Position numbers and translations under genes: made by a program
In this document: piece after piece, positions 8,130 to 16,502 of the stretch
Layout of the letters: each line of letters begins with the position of its first letter
Numbering within the stretch: position 1 is the first letter of the stretch
NCBI GenBank assembly: GCA_964641125.1
Contig: CAZXMO010000002.1
Location: 1 to 64,000 of the forward strand
From: JBKHAJ01 sp964641125
Lineage (GTDB): Bacteria; Spirochaetota; Spirochaetia; SPDA01; CAZSGZ01
DNA: 64,000 nt
Reading direction: 5' to 3'
Notes under the pieces: model-generated
The model's input: only the letters and a program-made list of their open reading frames with translations
What the model was told of the DNA's origin: nothing
Database searches by the model: none

Positions 8130-9689
8130 ATGAAGGTATCGACAGTCGAGAAAATGCGTGATCTTGATAAGGGAGCCGTAAAGACCTACGGGATTCCCGA
8201 TCTCCTGTTGATGGAAAACGCGGGGCTCGCGGTCTGCCGGGTTATTTCCGAGAGGTTTACCGTTCCGGGAGGGCATTTTATCGTCATCTGCGGCGGAGGG
8301 AATAACGGGGGAGACGGATTCGTGGTAGCCCGGAAGCTCCATTCCCAGGGGGCGGCGGTCTCGGTCTTCCTCTACGGTAATCCGGACAAGCTCTCGGGTT
8401 CGGCTAAAACCAACTACGACATCCTCCACAAGCTTCCGGTGGGGATCGATTACTCGAAGAACTCCCGGAGGCTTGCCGGCGACATTGAACGGTGCGAGGC
8501 CGTGATAGATGCCGTCTTCGGAACGGGAATCTCCCGGGACGTGGAGGGGGATTACGCCGAGGCCATCGATACGATAAACGCGGGGGGGCGCCCGGTGGTG
8601 AGCGTGGATATCCCCTCCGGTATAAACGGAGATACCGGGGCGGTCATGGGGACCGCTGTCAAGGCGGACATGACCGTGACCTTCGGCCTGCCTAAGCTCG
8701 GAAACATCCTCTATCCCGGGGCCTCTCACTGCGGGGAGCTCTTCGTAAGTCACATTTCCTTCCCCCGGGAGCATTATACCGGAAATTCTCCGGACTACGA
8801 GATCAACCCGGTGCCGGTCCTCGCATCCCGGAAACCGGAGGGACATAAGGGGAGCTTCGGCGAGGTGCTCGTCGTAGCCGGCGCGGCCTCCTACTACGGG
8901 GCCCCCGCCCTGTGCGCGGGGAGTTTTCTGCGGGCCGGCGGCGGATACAGCCGACTGGCCGCGGTGGAGGGGGTCATCCGGAGCATAGCGGGTGTCAATC
9001 CGGAGATCGTCTACATGCCCCAGCCGGCGACACCGGCGGGTTCCATCGACCCCGGGGCCGCCGACGCCTTGTGCGAGACCGCCGAAAACGTCGATTTCGT
9101 GGTGGTCGGGCCCGGGCTCGGCCGGGAGGAGGGAACTGAAGAGCTGGTCCTCGAGCTGGTCCGGCGGATCGAGAAACCCCTCCTTCTGGACGGAGACGGC
9201 CTCTACGCGGTCGGAACACATGCCGATATCGTGTCCGGGCGGAAGGCTCCGACCCTCTTGACGCCCCATCCCGGGGAGATGGGCCGTCTCCTCGACCTGT
9301 CCGTTTCCGAGGTGCTGACTGATCCCGCGGGAGCGGTTAGGAAGGTTGCGGAGAGGTTCGGCGCCGTTGCGGCCCTCAAAGGGGCCCGGACGATGATAAG
9401 CGGCGGTACGCGGGGGATTGCTATCAATATAACCGGTAACTCGGGAATGGGAACCGCCGGCTCGGGGGACGTCCTATCGGGAATCGTTCCGGCGATGTAC
9501 TGTAACGGCCTCGACCCTGAAAATGCCCTGCGGGCGGGGGTCTTCGTTCACGGGCTCGCGGGGGACCTTGCCGCGGAATGCTTAGGGGAAGACGGGATGA
9601 CCGCCGTCGACATCATGAGGCACGTCCCGGAGGCGATGAAAAAGGTCCGATCGGGTTTCTGCGGGTCCGAAATGATACGGACTGTGTAG
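8130..9689 (+). CDS. nnr: Bifunctional NAD(P)HX epimerase / ADP-dependent NAD(P)HX dehydratase
   Basis: Repairs NADH and NADPH that have been damaged by hydration. Residues 1-215 form the YjeF_N epimerase domain (ICGGGNNGGDGFVVARKL near residue 52, DAVFGTG near 127). Residues about 230-505 form the ribokinase-like dehydratase (YjeF_C) with HKGSFGEVLVVAG, LTPHPGEMGRL and the C-terminal NSGMGTAGSGDVLSGI nucleotide-binding loop. The 519 residues are the usual length of the fused bacterial enzyme. The start is set by GGGAGG a few bases before the ATG. It ends convergently with the arginine operon, 19 nt from the last gene there, with no visible terminator between them. Confidence 0.95.
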   Translation: MKVSTVEKMRDLDKGAVKTYGIPDLLLMENAGLAVCRVISERFTVPGGHFIVICGGGNNGGDGFVVARKLHSQGAAVSVFLYGNPDKLSGSAKTNYDILHKLPVGIDYSKNSRRLAGDIERCEAVIDAVFGTGISRDVEGDYAEAIDTINAGGRPVVSVDIPSGINGDTGAVMGTAVKADMTVTFGLPKLGNILYPGASHCGELFVSHISFPREHYTGNSPDYEINPVPVLASRKPEGHKGSFGEVLVVAGAASYYGAPALCAGSFLRAGGGYSRLAAVEGVIRSIAGVNPEIVYMPQPATPAGSIDPGAADALCETAENVDFVVVGPGLGREEGTEELVLELVRRIEKPLLLDGDGLYAVGTHADIVSGRKAPTLLTPHPGEMGRLLDLSVSEVLTDPAGAVRKVAERFGAVAALKGARTMISGGTRGIAINITGNSGMGTAGSGDVLSGIVPAMYCNGLDPENALRAGVFVHGLAGDLAAECLGEDGMTAVDIMRHVPEAMKKVRSGFCGSEMIRTV

Positions 9690-9708
9690 CCGGACGGTTC
9701 GGCCTTCG

Positions 9709-10167
9709 CTAAGAAAGCTTCAGATACATAGCGGTTTCGTCGCACTCTTCGAGCTTGGGACACTCCAGGCACTCCCGCCACATCTTCCGGGGAAAACGGT
9801 CCTTGTCGGTGACGGTAAATCCGAGGTTACGGAAGAAATCTACCTGGTAGGTAAGAGTGATCACCTCGGGCATCTCGAGGCGCCGTCCCTCCTCGATAAG
9901 GGCCTGAACGAGGAGCTTTCCCACCCCCCGTCCCTGATACCGGGGATCCACCGCGAGGGACATGATTTCGCACATATCGGTCCACAGGGGGACCAGCGCG
10001 CCCGCGCCGGCTATCTCCCCCGTGTCCGTTTCGGCCACCGAAAAGCTCGAGAGCATAGTGACGATCCGGTACTTACTCCGCGGGAGCATGAGCCCCTTCT
10101 TGGCCATGGCGTTGGTCAGGGCGAAGACGGACTGAACGTCCCGGGCGGTTGCTTTGCGGATCGTCAT
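9709..10167 (-). CDS. GNAT acetyltransferase, probable short-form N-acetylglutamate synthase
   Basis: A 152-residue single GNAT domain. The acetyl-CoA loop YQGRGVGKLL lies near residue 90, and the C-terminal signature ECLECPKLEECDETAM near 130-147 resembles the Cys-rich tail of stand-alone ArgA-type N-acetyltransferases. It is the last gene of an arginine operon, 8 nt after argG. The operon has argC, argB and argD, which need N-acetylglutamate, but no argJ or full-length argA in view, so acetylation of glutamate is the natural role. That assignment is inference from the motif and the neighbourhood; another small-molecule acetyltransferase remains possible. Confidence 0.78.
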   Translation of the reverse strand: MTIRKATARDVQSVFALTNAMAKKGLMLPRSKYRIVTMLSSFSVAETDTGEIAGAGALVPLWTDMCEIMSLAVDPRYQGRGVGKLLVQALIEEGRRLEMPEVITLTYQVDFFRNLGFTVTDKDRFPRKMWRECLECPKLEECDETAMYLKLS

Positions 10168-10175
10168 ACCTGCTC

Positions 10176-11444
10176 CTACTTTTCGTGGAAGGTGGCCATC
10201 TGCTTGATCTCAGGAGCCTGCCCCTCGTCGGAGGTGATTTTCTTGTGAACGATGGCGGTTACCCCGGTGGAGAGGCCGTAGAGGTTGATGAAGCCGGTGG
10301 CGTCACTGTGCTTGTAGGAAGTCTCCCCGAAGGAGGCGAGGTCCTCGAGGTACAGCGAGTAAGGCGACTTCCGTCCCGCCGTGATGACGTTCCCCTTGTA
10401 CAGCCCCAGTCTGACCGAACCGGTGACGTATTCACAGGCCTTCTTCATAAACGCCTCCATGGACTCCCGCAGGGTGGTGTACCACTTGCCGCAGTAGACC
10501 AGATCGGCGTACTTCATTGCCAGGGTCTGTTTGAAGTGGAGGGTGTCGTTGTCCAGGGTCATCATCTCGAGCTCCCGGAGGGCCTTGTGGAGGATCGTAC
10601 CCGCGGGGGTTTCGTAGATACCCCGGCTCTTCATGCCCACCACCCGGGTTTCCACGCAGTCGCTCCTGCCGATTCCGTTCTCGCCTCCGACCTTGTTCAG
10701 ATAGTTGAGCATATCCAGGGGGGACATCCGCTTCCCGTTCACCGCGGTGGGAATTCCCTTTTCGAAGTCGACGGTGATCTCGGTCTCCTCATCGGGGGCG
10801 TCCTTCGGCGACTTGGACAGGAGGAAGAGGTCCTCCTTGGGCCGGTTCCAGGGATCTTCGAGATCGCCGCCCTCGTGGCTCATGTGCCAGATGTTCCAAT
10901 CCCGGGAGTAGATGTTCTTCTTGGAGATGTTTCCCAAGGGGATGTTGTGCTTTTCGGCGTATTCGATGGCCGCCTCTCTGCTGGTGATATTCCAGACCCG
11001 CCAGGGAGCTATCACCTTGAGATGGGGTCCTAAGGCCTTATAGGTAAGCTCGAAGCGGACCTGGTCGTTTCCCTTCCCGGTGCAGCCGTGAGCCACCGCG
11101 TCGGCGCCCTCCCGGAGGGCCACTTCCACCTGGTGCTTTGCCTGCAGGGGGCGGGCGATGGAGGTCCCTAAGAGGTATTTCCCCTCGTAGACGGCCCCGG
11201 CCCGGAGCATGGGGAAGAGGAAGTTTTCGGCGAACTCCTCCCGGATGTCCCGGATGTAGAGCTTAGACGCCCCGGACTTCAGCGCCTTCTCCTCCATATT
11301 CTCCCAATCTTCTTCCTGTCCTACATTCGTGCACACCCCCACGATTTCGGCTCCCGGATAGTTTTCCTTGAGCCAGGGGATTATGATGGAGGTGTCTAAA
11401 CCTCCCGAATAGGCCAATACGATCTTTTTGATCTCGTCGCTCAT
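10176..11444 (-). CDS. argG: Argininosuccinate synthase
   Basis: Joins citrulline and aspartate with ATP in the seventh step of arginine synthesis. Seen: the PP-loop AYSGGLDTSIIIPWL at residues 10-24, the conserved GCTGKGNDQVRFE near residue 115, and the ETPAGTILHKALRELE segment. The 422 residues are slightly above the usual 400. A strong ribosome site (GGGAGGAGA) precedes the ATG at 11444. It lies between argD (22 nt away) and the GNAT gene (8 nt away), so it is co-transcribed with them. Confidence 0.97.
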   Translation of the reverse strand: MSDEIKKIVLAYSGGLDTSIIIPWLKENYPGAEIVGVCTNVGQEEDWENMEEKALKSGASKLYIRDIREEFAENFLFPMLRAGAVYEGKYLLGTSIARPLQAKHQVEVALREGADAVAHGCTGKGNDQVRFELTYKALGPHLKVIAPWRVWNITSREAAIEYAEKHNIPLGNISKKNIYSRDWNIWHMSHEGGDLEDPWNRPKEDLFLLSKSPKDAPDEETEITVDFEKGIPTAVNGKRMSPLDMLNYLNKVGGENGIGRSDCVETRVVGMKSRGIYETPAGTILHKALRELEMMTLDNDTLHFKQTLAMKYADLVYCGKWYTTLRESMEAFMKKACEYVTGSVRLGLYKGNVITAGRKSPYSLYLEDLASFGETSYKHSDATGFINLYGLSTGVTAIVHKKITSDEGQAPEIKQMATFHEK

Positions 11445-11466
11445 GTGTCTCCTCCCTTATCAGGTA

Positions 11467-12702
11467 TTAGACGGCTTTCACCGTATCTTCGAGGACTTCG
11501 AGTCCCCAATGTATTTCGTCGTCGCTTATTATCAGAGGCGGAGCGAGGCGCACCGTCCCTGAACCGGATCTGAGGACGAGGAGCCCCCGTTTCCGGCACC
11601 CTTCCATGACCGCGGCGACCCGCTCGCCCGCCGGGACCCCCGCTGCTCCGGTCAGCTCGAATCCGGTCAAAAGACCCATGCCCCTGACCCCGGCGGTCCG
11701 GCCGGGGTGCCGTGAACACAGCTCCTCGAGACCCTTCCGTAAGATTTCCGCCTTCCGCCGTACCTCGCCCAAGAACGCCGGGTCGAAGACGACGTCGAGG
11801 ACATGGGAAGCCGCCGCCGTGGTTACCGGGCCGCCCCCGAAGGTCGTCCCGTGGTCTCCTAAATGGAGAAGGGCGTTGATCTTTTCGGGGATGAGGGTAG
11901 CCGAGAGGGGGAGCCCCGCCGCGAGGGGCTTGGCCAAGGTGATGATGTCGGGCTCGAGGCCGACCACGCTCGAAGCGTAGAACTCCCCACTCCTCCCCAA
12001 GCCCGTCTGCACCTCATCGGCGATGAGGATGACGTCGTGTACCGCGCAGGTCCTGTTCAGGGCGTCCGCGAACTCAGGGGTCATGACCGCGAGGCCTCCC
12101 TCGCCCTGGACGACCTCCACGATGACCGCGGCGAAGCTCGTATCGATGAAATCCTCGACCCGGGCGGGATCGTTGTAGGGAAGGACCTCTATACCCGGGA
12201 GCAGGGGCTTGAAGGGGTCTTGATACTTCGGTGTGGGGGTTACGGAGAGGGCCCCGAGGGTCCTCCCGTGGAATCCCCCGGTAAAGCAGGCTATTTTATG
12301 GCTCTCCCCGCCCCGGGTCCCGCCGGCATAGAGACGGGCGTACTTTATTGCCGCCTCGTTCGCTTCGGAGCCGCTGTTCCCGAAGTGGACCGCGGCGAAC
12401 TTCCCGGTGGCGGCGAGCTTGGCCGCGCAGGCTAGGACCGGTTCGGAGGTGTAGAGGTTCGAGGTGTGGATGAGTTTCTTTGCCTGCTCGGTGACGATTT
12501 CCGTAATATCGGCCCGGCCGTATCCTAACGCGTTCACCGCAATCCCCGATCCGAAATCGAGGTACCGGTTTCCGGCTATGTCCTCGAGGTAGCATCCCTC
12601 CCCCTTTTCGAGGACTAAGAGGTTTTTCGCGTAGGTGTTCGGCAGGTACCCTTCGTCGGTGAAGGGATTCGTTTCGATGCCGTCACGGTGTATATGCTTC
12701 AT
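11467..12702 (-). CDS. argD: Acetylornithine aminotransferase
   Basis: Class-III PLP enzyme that moves an amino group from glutamate to N-acetylglutamate semialdehyde. Family signs: YLDFGSGIAVNALGY near residue 50, FGNSGSEANEAAIKYAR near 107, LIADEVQTGLGRSG near 225 and LAKPLAAGLPLSA with the PLP lysine near 255. The 411 residues match the family. The ATG at 12702 follows AAAGGAGTGAAGG. It lies in the arginine operon between argB and argG, so acetylornithine is the expected substrate, although such enzymes often also accept succinyl-diaminopimelate. Confidence 0.95.
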   Translation of the reverse strand: MKHIHRDGIETNPFTDEGYLPNTYAKNLLVLEKGEGCYLEDIAGNRYLDFGSGIAVNALGYGRADITEIVTEQAKKLIHTSNLYTSEPVLACAAKLAATGKFAAVHFGNSGSEANEAAIKYARLYAGGTRGGESHKIACFTGGFHGRTLGALSVTPTPKYQDPFKPLLPGIEVLPYNDPARVEDFIDTSFAAVIVEVVQGEGGLAVMTPEFADALNRTCAVHDVILIADEVQTGLGRSGEFYASSVVGLEPDIITLAKPLAAGLPLSATLIPEKINALLHLGDHGTTFGGGPVTTAAASHVLDVVFDPAFLGEVRRKAEILRKGLEELCSRHPGRTAGVRGMGLLTGFELTGAAGVPAGERVAAVMEGCRKRGLLVLRSGSGTVRLAPPLIISDDEIHWGLEVLEDTVKAV

Positions 12703-12716
12703 CCTTCACTCCTTTC

Positions 12717-12749
12717 GTATTCAATCCGTATTCAATCCGTATTCATTCC
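12717..12749. repeat. Triple 11-bp tandem repeat between argB and argD
   Basis: Plus strand GTATTCAATCC, GTATTCAATCC, GTATTCATTCC in direct succession (minus: GGATTGAATAC units). The third copy includes the argB stop codon. Each unit holds TGAATAC, like one half of an E. coli ARG box, and the period is one helical turn. Confidence 0.85.
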
Positions 12750-13522
12750 GCGGTGATCTTGGATCCCGACGAGCCCGCGAGGAGCTTTTCGAGATCTCCC
12801 GTATCCCCGTATTCGCCGATGATGATCCGCTCGACTCCCGCCTCGAGCGCCTCGAGGGATGAGCGGACCTTCGGAATCATCCCTCCCGCAATCACCCCGG
12901 CCGCTATCTCCGCCTCCGCCGAGGACCGTGTAAGGACGGGGATGATCCCTTCGTCCTTGAGGATCCCCGGAACATCGGAGATAAAGACCAAATCGCTGCT
13001 CGGCAAGGCCGCCGCTAAGGCAAGGGCCGCCTCATCGGCGTTGATGTTTAAAGGTAGTCCCTCTTCATCCATGGAGGTGGAGGAGACCACCGGGAGAAAG
13101 CCCGATTCGATGAGGATCTCGATGAGCTGGGGATTCACGGCGGTGATGGAACCGGTACACGTGGTCTCATCGTCCCCGCAGTGGAGGCATTTTCCGGTGA
13201 ACAGCCGGCCGTCGGAGCCGCTTAATCCCACGGCGGCGGTGTAGAGATTGAAGAGGCGGACCAAGTACTTGTTCATCTTTCCGGCTAAGACCATATCCAC
13301 GATGTCCATTTCCTCGGGGCTCGTCATCCGCACTCCGTCGCGGAAAACCGGCTCGAGGCCGAAGATCTTGGTCACCTTAGAGACTTCGGCGCCTCCCCCG
13401 TGGACGAGGATGATGTCCATATCCTTTTTCAACCTTCCTATCTCTTCGGCGAGGCGTGCAAGGACTGTCTTGTCCGAGGCGGCTCTCCCGCCGATCTTGA
13501 CGGTTACCGTGCGTTCCTTCAT
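12743..13522 (-). CDS. argB: Acetylglutamate kinase
   Basis: Phosphorylates N-acetylglutamate in the second step of arginine synthesis. It is an amino-acid-kinase fold of 259 residues, like the E. coli enzyme (258). The N-terminal VKIGGRA, the IILVHGGGAEVSK loop near residue 38, FISDVPGIL near 183 and GGMIPKVRSSLEALEAGVERI near 218 are conserved. It begins 1 nt after the argC stop. The long N-terminal helix of arginine-sensitive hexameric kinases is absent, so feedback inhibition by arginine at this enzyme is less likely. Confidence 0.95.
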   Translation of the reverse strand: MKERTVTVKIGGRAASDKTVLARLAEEIGRLKKDMDIILVHGGGAEVSKVTKIFGLEPVFRDGVRMTSPEEMDIVDMVLAGKMNKYLVRLFNLYTAAVGLSGSDGRLFTGKCLHCGDDETTCTGSITAVNPQLIEILIESGFLPVVSSTSMDEEGLPLNINADEAALALAAALPSSDLVFISDVPGILKDEGIIPVLTRSSAEAEIAAGVIAGGMIPKVRSSLEALEAGVERIIIGEYGDTGDLEKLLAGSSGSKITAE

Positions 13523-13523
13523 G

Positions 13524-14561
13524 TTACAGCTCTCCGTGGACCGGGAGCCCCGCTGTTTCGTCGAAGCCGAACCGGAGATTCATGTTCTGTACCGCCTGCC
13601 CGGAGGCCCCCTTCATCAGGTTGTCGATGACCGAAAAGAGGAACAGGAGTGATCCTTCGACGTACCAGCCGATATCGCAGCGGTTCGACCCCCACACGTT
13701 TCGGCTCTCGGGAAGGGAGTCCTCCCGCACTTCCACGAAGGGGCACTCCCCGTAGGCCTCGCTCAGGGCGTCGCCGACCGCCGCCGATCCGTCTTTGAGC
13801 TCCATCACGGTGGTTATCTCCATTCCCCGCTTCAGAGGAACGAGATGGGGGGTAAAGAAGACCTCCGCGGCCGGATCGGTTAGGGTTACCTCCTGCTGGA
13901 TTTCCTGTGTATGGCGGTGGCTCTTTCCGGGAGAATAGGGGCCGGTGTTCTCGCTCCTCTCGCAGAACAGGAGGTTTTCCCTGGCCTTCTTCCCCGCCCC
14001 GGAAATACCCGAGAGGGCGTTGATGATGATCCGCCCCCCAATAAGACGGTTCTCGAGGAGGGGAATCAGGGGAAGGAGGCTCGCGGTTGGGTAGCAGCCC
14101 GGATTGGCGATCAGGTCCGCCCCGGCTATCTCCCGGGGATAGACCTCGGCTAATCCGTACACCGCCCGCGGCAGGAGGTCCGGCCGCGGAGGGGCCTGTC
14201 CGTAGGCCCGCTCGAAGACAGCCGGATCCTTGAGCCTGAAATCGGCTGAGAGATCGATGATCACCGTCTTTCCGTAGAAGGGCTCGAGGATTTTGGCCGA
14301 CGCCAGGTGAGGCAGGGCGGCGAAGACCACATCCGGGCCCGCATCGACCGCGTACGCGGCGTCTACGGTCCGCCCTTCGGCGGTGCCGCATTTTTTTCCG
14401 ACGAGGCGTGCTAACCCGGGATCGAGGGCGGTCAAGGTCTCTCCCGGCCGTGACGAGCTTACGGGGATTATGTCCCCGACCTCCGGATGCTCCGCGAGGA
14501 GGCGGGTGAGGACCATTCCGGTATATCCGGTGATTCCTAAAATTGCTGCGCGTATGCTCAT
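13524..14561 (-). CDS. argC: N-acetyl-gamma-glutamyl-phosphate reductase
   Basis: NADPH-dependent reductase, third step of arginine synthesis. The Rossmann start AAILGITGYTGMVLTRLLAEHP is at residues 5-26. The catalytic-Cys motif NPGCYPTASLLPL is near residue 152, and the substrate loop with HRHTQEI is near 210. The 345 residues are typical of the long ArgC type. Its ATG overlaps the argR stop by ATGA, so it is translationally coupled to the regulator and follows it in the operon. Confidence 0.96.
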   Translation of the reverse strand: MSIRAAILGITGYTGMVLTRLLAEHPEVGDIIPVSSSRPGETLTALDPGLARLVGKKCGTAEGRTVDAAYAVDAGPDVVFAALPHLASAKILEPFYGKTVIIDLSADFRLKDPAVFERAYGQAPPRPDLLPRAVYGLAEVYPREIAGADLIANPGCYPTASLLPLIPLLENRLIGGRIIINALSGISGAGKKARENLLFCERSENTGPYSPGKSHRHTQEIQQEVTLTDPAAEVFFTPHLVPLKRGMEITTVMELKDGSAAVGDALSEAYGECPFVEVREDSLPESRNVWGSNRCDIGWYVEGSLLFLFSVIDNLMKGASGQAVQNMNLRFGFDETAGLPVHGEL

Positions 14562-15034
14562 ATCTCCAACTCCAGTGCCGGTATTTTTTCGGCGAGCTCA
14601 TGTTCCAGATCCCGGGGGTCACCGTCCTCCTTGAGTATCAGAAGGATGGTGTCGTCCCCGGCGATGGTTCCTAAGATCTGAGGAAACTCGAGATTGTCCA
14701 GGGCGAAGGCGACGCTGTTGGCGTGGCCCGGCATGGTGTGCAGGACCCCGAGATTTCCCGAAAAAACGAGGCTGATAAACCCCCGCTCTAGGTCGTTAAG
14801 AAACCCGGTCTCCGTTTCCTTTTCGATTTCCCGTTCGGGGAGGCGGTAGAAAAATCCCCCCGTTCCGTCGGGGATCTTTCCCACTTTAAGGAATTTCAGG
14901 TCCCGGGACAAGGTCGCCTGGGTCACCGAGTATCCCCGCCGCCGGATGTGGTCGAGGAGCGCCTCCTGGCTGTCGATTCTCTCGGTCCGGATGACCTCTT
15001 TTATCATTTTCAAGCGGGACAATCGCTCTTTCAT
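14558..15034 (-). CDS. argR: Arginine repressor
   Basis: Arginine-responsive regulator, 158 residues from the ATG at 15034, the usual size. Residues 1-70 form the winged helix (RRGYSVTQATLSRDLKFLKV is the recognition region). The C-terminal oligomerisation and arginine-binding domain has TMPGHANSVAFALDNLEF and the acidic GTIAGDDTILLIL. The frame is open to 15112, but an upstream start would add an unrelated tail and place two ARG boxes inside the gene. The ATG at 15034 lies inside one ARG box, 6 nt after a -10 hexamer and without a Shine-Dalgarno sequence. The gene heads the operon argR-argC-argB-argD-argG-GNAT, so it probably represses its own operon. Confidence 0.95.
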   Translation of the reverse strand: MKERLSRLKMIKEVIRTERIDSQEALLDHIRRRGYSVTQATLSRDLKFLKVGKIPDGTGGFFYRLPEREIEKETETGFLNDLERGFISLVFSGNLGVLHTMPGHANSVAFALDNLEFPQILGTIAGDDTILLILKEDGDPRDLEHELAEKIPALELEI

Positions 15035-15071
15035 TGCATATTTATACAATATTATCGTATAAATATGCAAT
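15033..15071. promoter_or_regulatory. Tandem ARG boxes (ArgR operator)
   Basis: Box 1 ATTGCATATTTATACAAT (15033-15050) and box 2 ATCGTATAAATATGCAAT (15054-15071) are 18-bp palindromes separated by 3 bp, exactly the two-box layout known for E. coli ArgR operators. Box 1 covers the first base pairs of the argR start codon. The whole 39 bp is also an inverted repeat about its centre, so it can face both argR and the divergent gene. Confidence 0.85.
15041..15070 (-). promoter_or_regulatory. argR operon promoter embedded in the ARG boxes
   Basis: Minus strand: TTGCAT (15070-15065), 18-nt spacer, TATAAA (15046-15041), then 6 nt to the ATG. The -35 lies in box 2 and the -10 in box 1, so ArgR binding should block RNA polymerase directly. 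Confidence 0.6.
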
Positions 15072-15120
15072 ATAGTGAGGGGGGTATTTTCTTTTTTTCT
15101 GTTTTTTTTCATAATTCCGT

Positions 15121-16500
15121 ATGGACCATATCGATCCCGATGCCCTGGCGGGCAGACGGAGGGACGGCTTCATCGAGCTCGAGACAACCGAGGACGGAAT
15201 GAAGGTCTTCGGAGACTTTCACCCGGCAATCGGAGAAGGAGCACCCCTTAACCCCGATTACGCGGAGAATCTCCTCGGCTCCGAAGGAATTACCTACGGT
15301 GTCGACCTCGACCGGATCAAGGAAACCGTCTTTGCCTGCAACACCGAGAGAAAGAAGGTGACCGGAGTGGTCATCGCCCGGGGGAAGCCTCCGGTGAACG
15401 AGGTTCCCGGCCATTACGAGATACCTCCGCGGCTGACCGGTCCCCGGGGAAAGCCCGCCGAGGAGGGAGCACGGGTGAATCACCGCGCCGTCCATCCCTT
15501 CGTTTTAGTCCGGAAGGACGAGCCGATAGCCCGGTGGATCGAGCCCTCCGAGGGGGAAGAGGGAATGACGGTTACAGGTGTTTCCCGGCCGCCGGAGAAG
15601 AGCACGGTCGACGCCTATGAACCGGGGGAGAACACCCGTCTCGAAGAGGGAACCGTCCGGGCCGAAAAGCCCGGACTCTTCTCGATAGAGAATAATAGAC
15701 TCACCGTCAAAGAACTCCTCGAAATCAAGGGAAACGTGGACTATCACACGGGGCACATCATTTTCCCCGGGGACGTTCTGATCTCCGGAGAAATACGGGA
15801 GGGTTTCAAGGTTTTCGCCGGGGGATCGGTCTACTGTAACGAAACGGTAGAGGCCACCGAGATCGCCGCGAACCGGGATTTTATCGTCAAGACGGGGGTC
15901 ATCGGCCGTGGTCCCGGGAAGATCCGGGTAGGCGGCGAGGTGCAGGCGAAGTTTCTCGAGAACTGCGACATCAAGAACCGGGGCCGCCTTACGGTCCAGG
16001 GCAGCATGGTGAACAGCACCGTCAAGTGCATGGACCGGATTGTTTTGGGCGACCACGGAAAGATCGTCGGGGGAGAGGTCTCGGCCGTTCACGGCATTTC
16101 GTCCGGAGATATCGGAAACAAGGCCTATGTTCATACCTATGTCCAGTGCGGCGTCGATTTCGAGAGTCAAAAGGGACTGGACAAGACCAAGAGAAAGCAC
16201 CTCTCCCTCTACCTGAAGCTTCAAAAGATAGACGAGATGTATCAGTCGAACCCGACCCGGCAGCTCGAAAGCTTAAGGGAGCGGATGCGGGAGGTCATGA
16301 GCGGCCTCGTGGAAAAGATGAACGAGTTCTTAGAGAAGATAAACAAGGACGAAGACGCGATAATCGAGGTTCGGGGAACGGTGTATCCGGGAACGACCGT
16401 GGACATCTGTCATACCGATTACTTCGTTCAAGAGGCCATGAATCATATCAGATTCCGTCTCGACAAGGATGCCGGACTCATCCGGACGGAGAAGCTGTAA
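15121..16500 (+). CDS. FapA family protein (DUF342)
   Basis: A 459-residue protein of the FapA/DUF342 group, common in spirochaetes, firmicutes and vibrios and linked to flagellar assembly or cell polarity. An N-terminal domain spans about residues 1-160 (EEGARVNHRAVHPFVLVRKDEPIA is split across it). A right-handed beta-helix stretch of repeated V-x-G-x-V turns follows (IKGNVDYHTGHIIFPGDVLI, then VKTGVIGRGPGKIRVGGEVQ). A coiled-coil region lies at about 335-420, before a short beta tail. There is no signal peptide, so it is cytoplasmic. No ribosome site precedes the ATG; CATAAT lies 5 nt upstream after a T-rich tract. It is divergent from argR across the ARG boxes. Its role here is unproven. 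Confidence 0.85.
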   Translation: MDHIDPDALAGRRRDGFIELETTEDGMKVFGDFHPAIGEGAPLNPDYAENLLGSEGITYGVDLDRIKETVFACNTERKKVTGVVIARGKPPVNEVPGHYEIPPRLTGPRGKPAEEGARVNHRAVHPFVLVRKDEPIARWIEPSEGEEGMTVTGVSRPPEKSTVDAYEPGENTRLEEGTVRAEKPGLFSIENNRLTVKELLEIKGNVDYHTGHIIFPGDVLISGEIREGFKVFAGGSVYCNETVEATEIAANRDFIVKTGVIGRGPGKIRVGGEVQAKFLENCDIKNRGRLTVQGSMVNSTVKCMDRIVLGDHGKIVGGEVSAVHGISSGDIGNKAYVHTYVQCGVDFESQKGLDKTKRKHLSLYLKLQKIDEMYQSNPTRQLESLRERMREVMSGLVEKMNEFLEKINKDEDAIIEVRGTVYPGTTVDICHTDYFVQEAMNHIRFRLDKDAGLIRTEKL

Positions 16501-16502
16501 CA

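Noticed and set aside
8046..9269. Continuation of the serS frame far upstream, making an 832-residue protein
   Set aside because: The extra 400 residues are antisense to the NAD(P)HX repair gene and have no family character; SerS starts normally at 8045.
12717..12749. Possible CRISPR array
   Set aside because: Units are 11 bp, directly adjacent, with no spacers and no cas genes.
14948..15202. Small plus-strand frame across the argR-fapA intergenic region
   Set aside because: It crosses the ARG boxes and overlaps both flanking genes, without a ribosome site or motif.
16026..16502. Upstream extension of the mnmA frame
   Set aside because: It lies inside the FapA-like gene in another frame; the MnmA N-terminus begins at the GTG at 16503.
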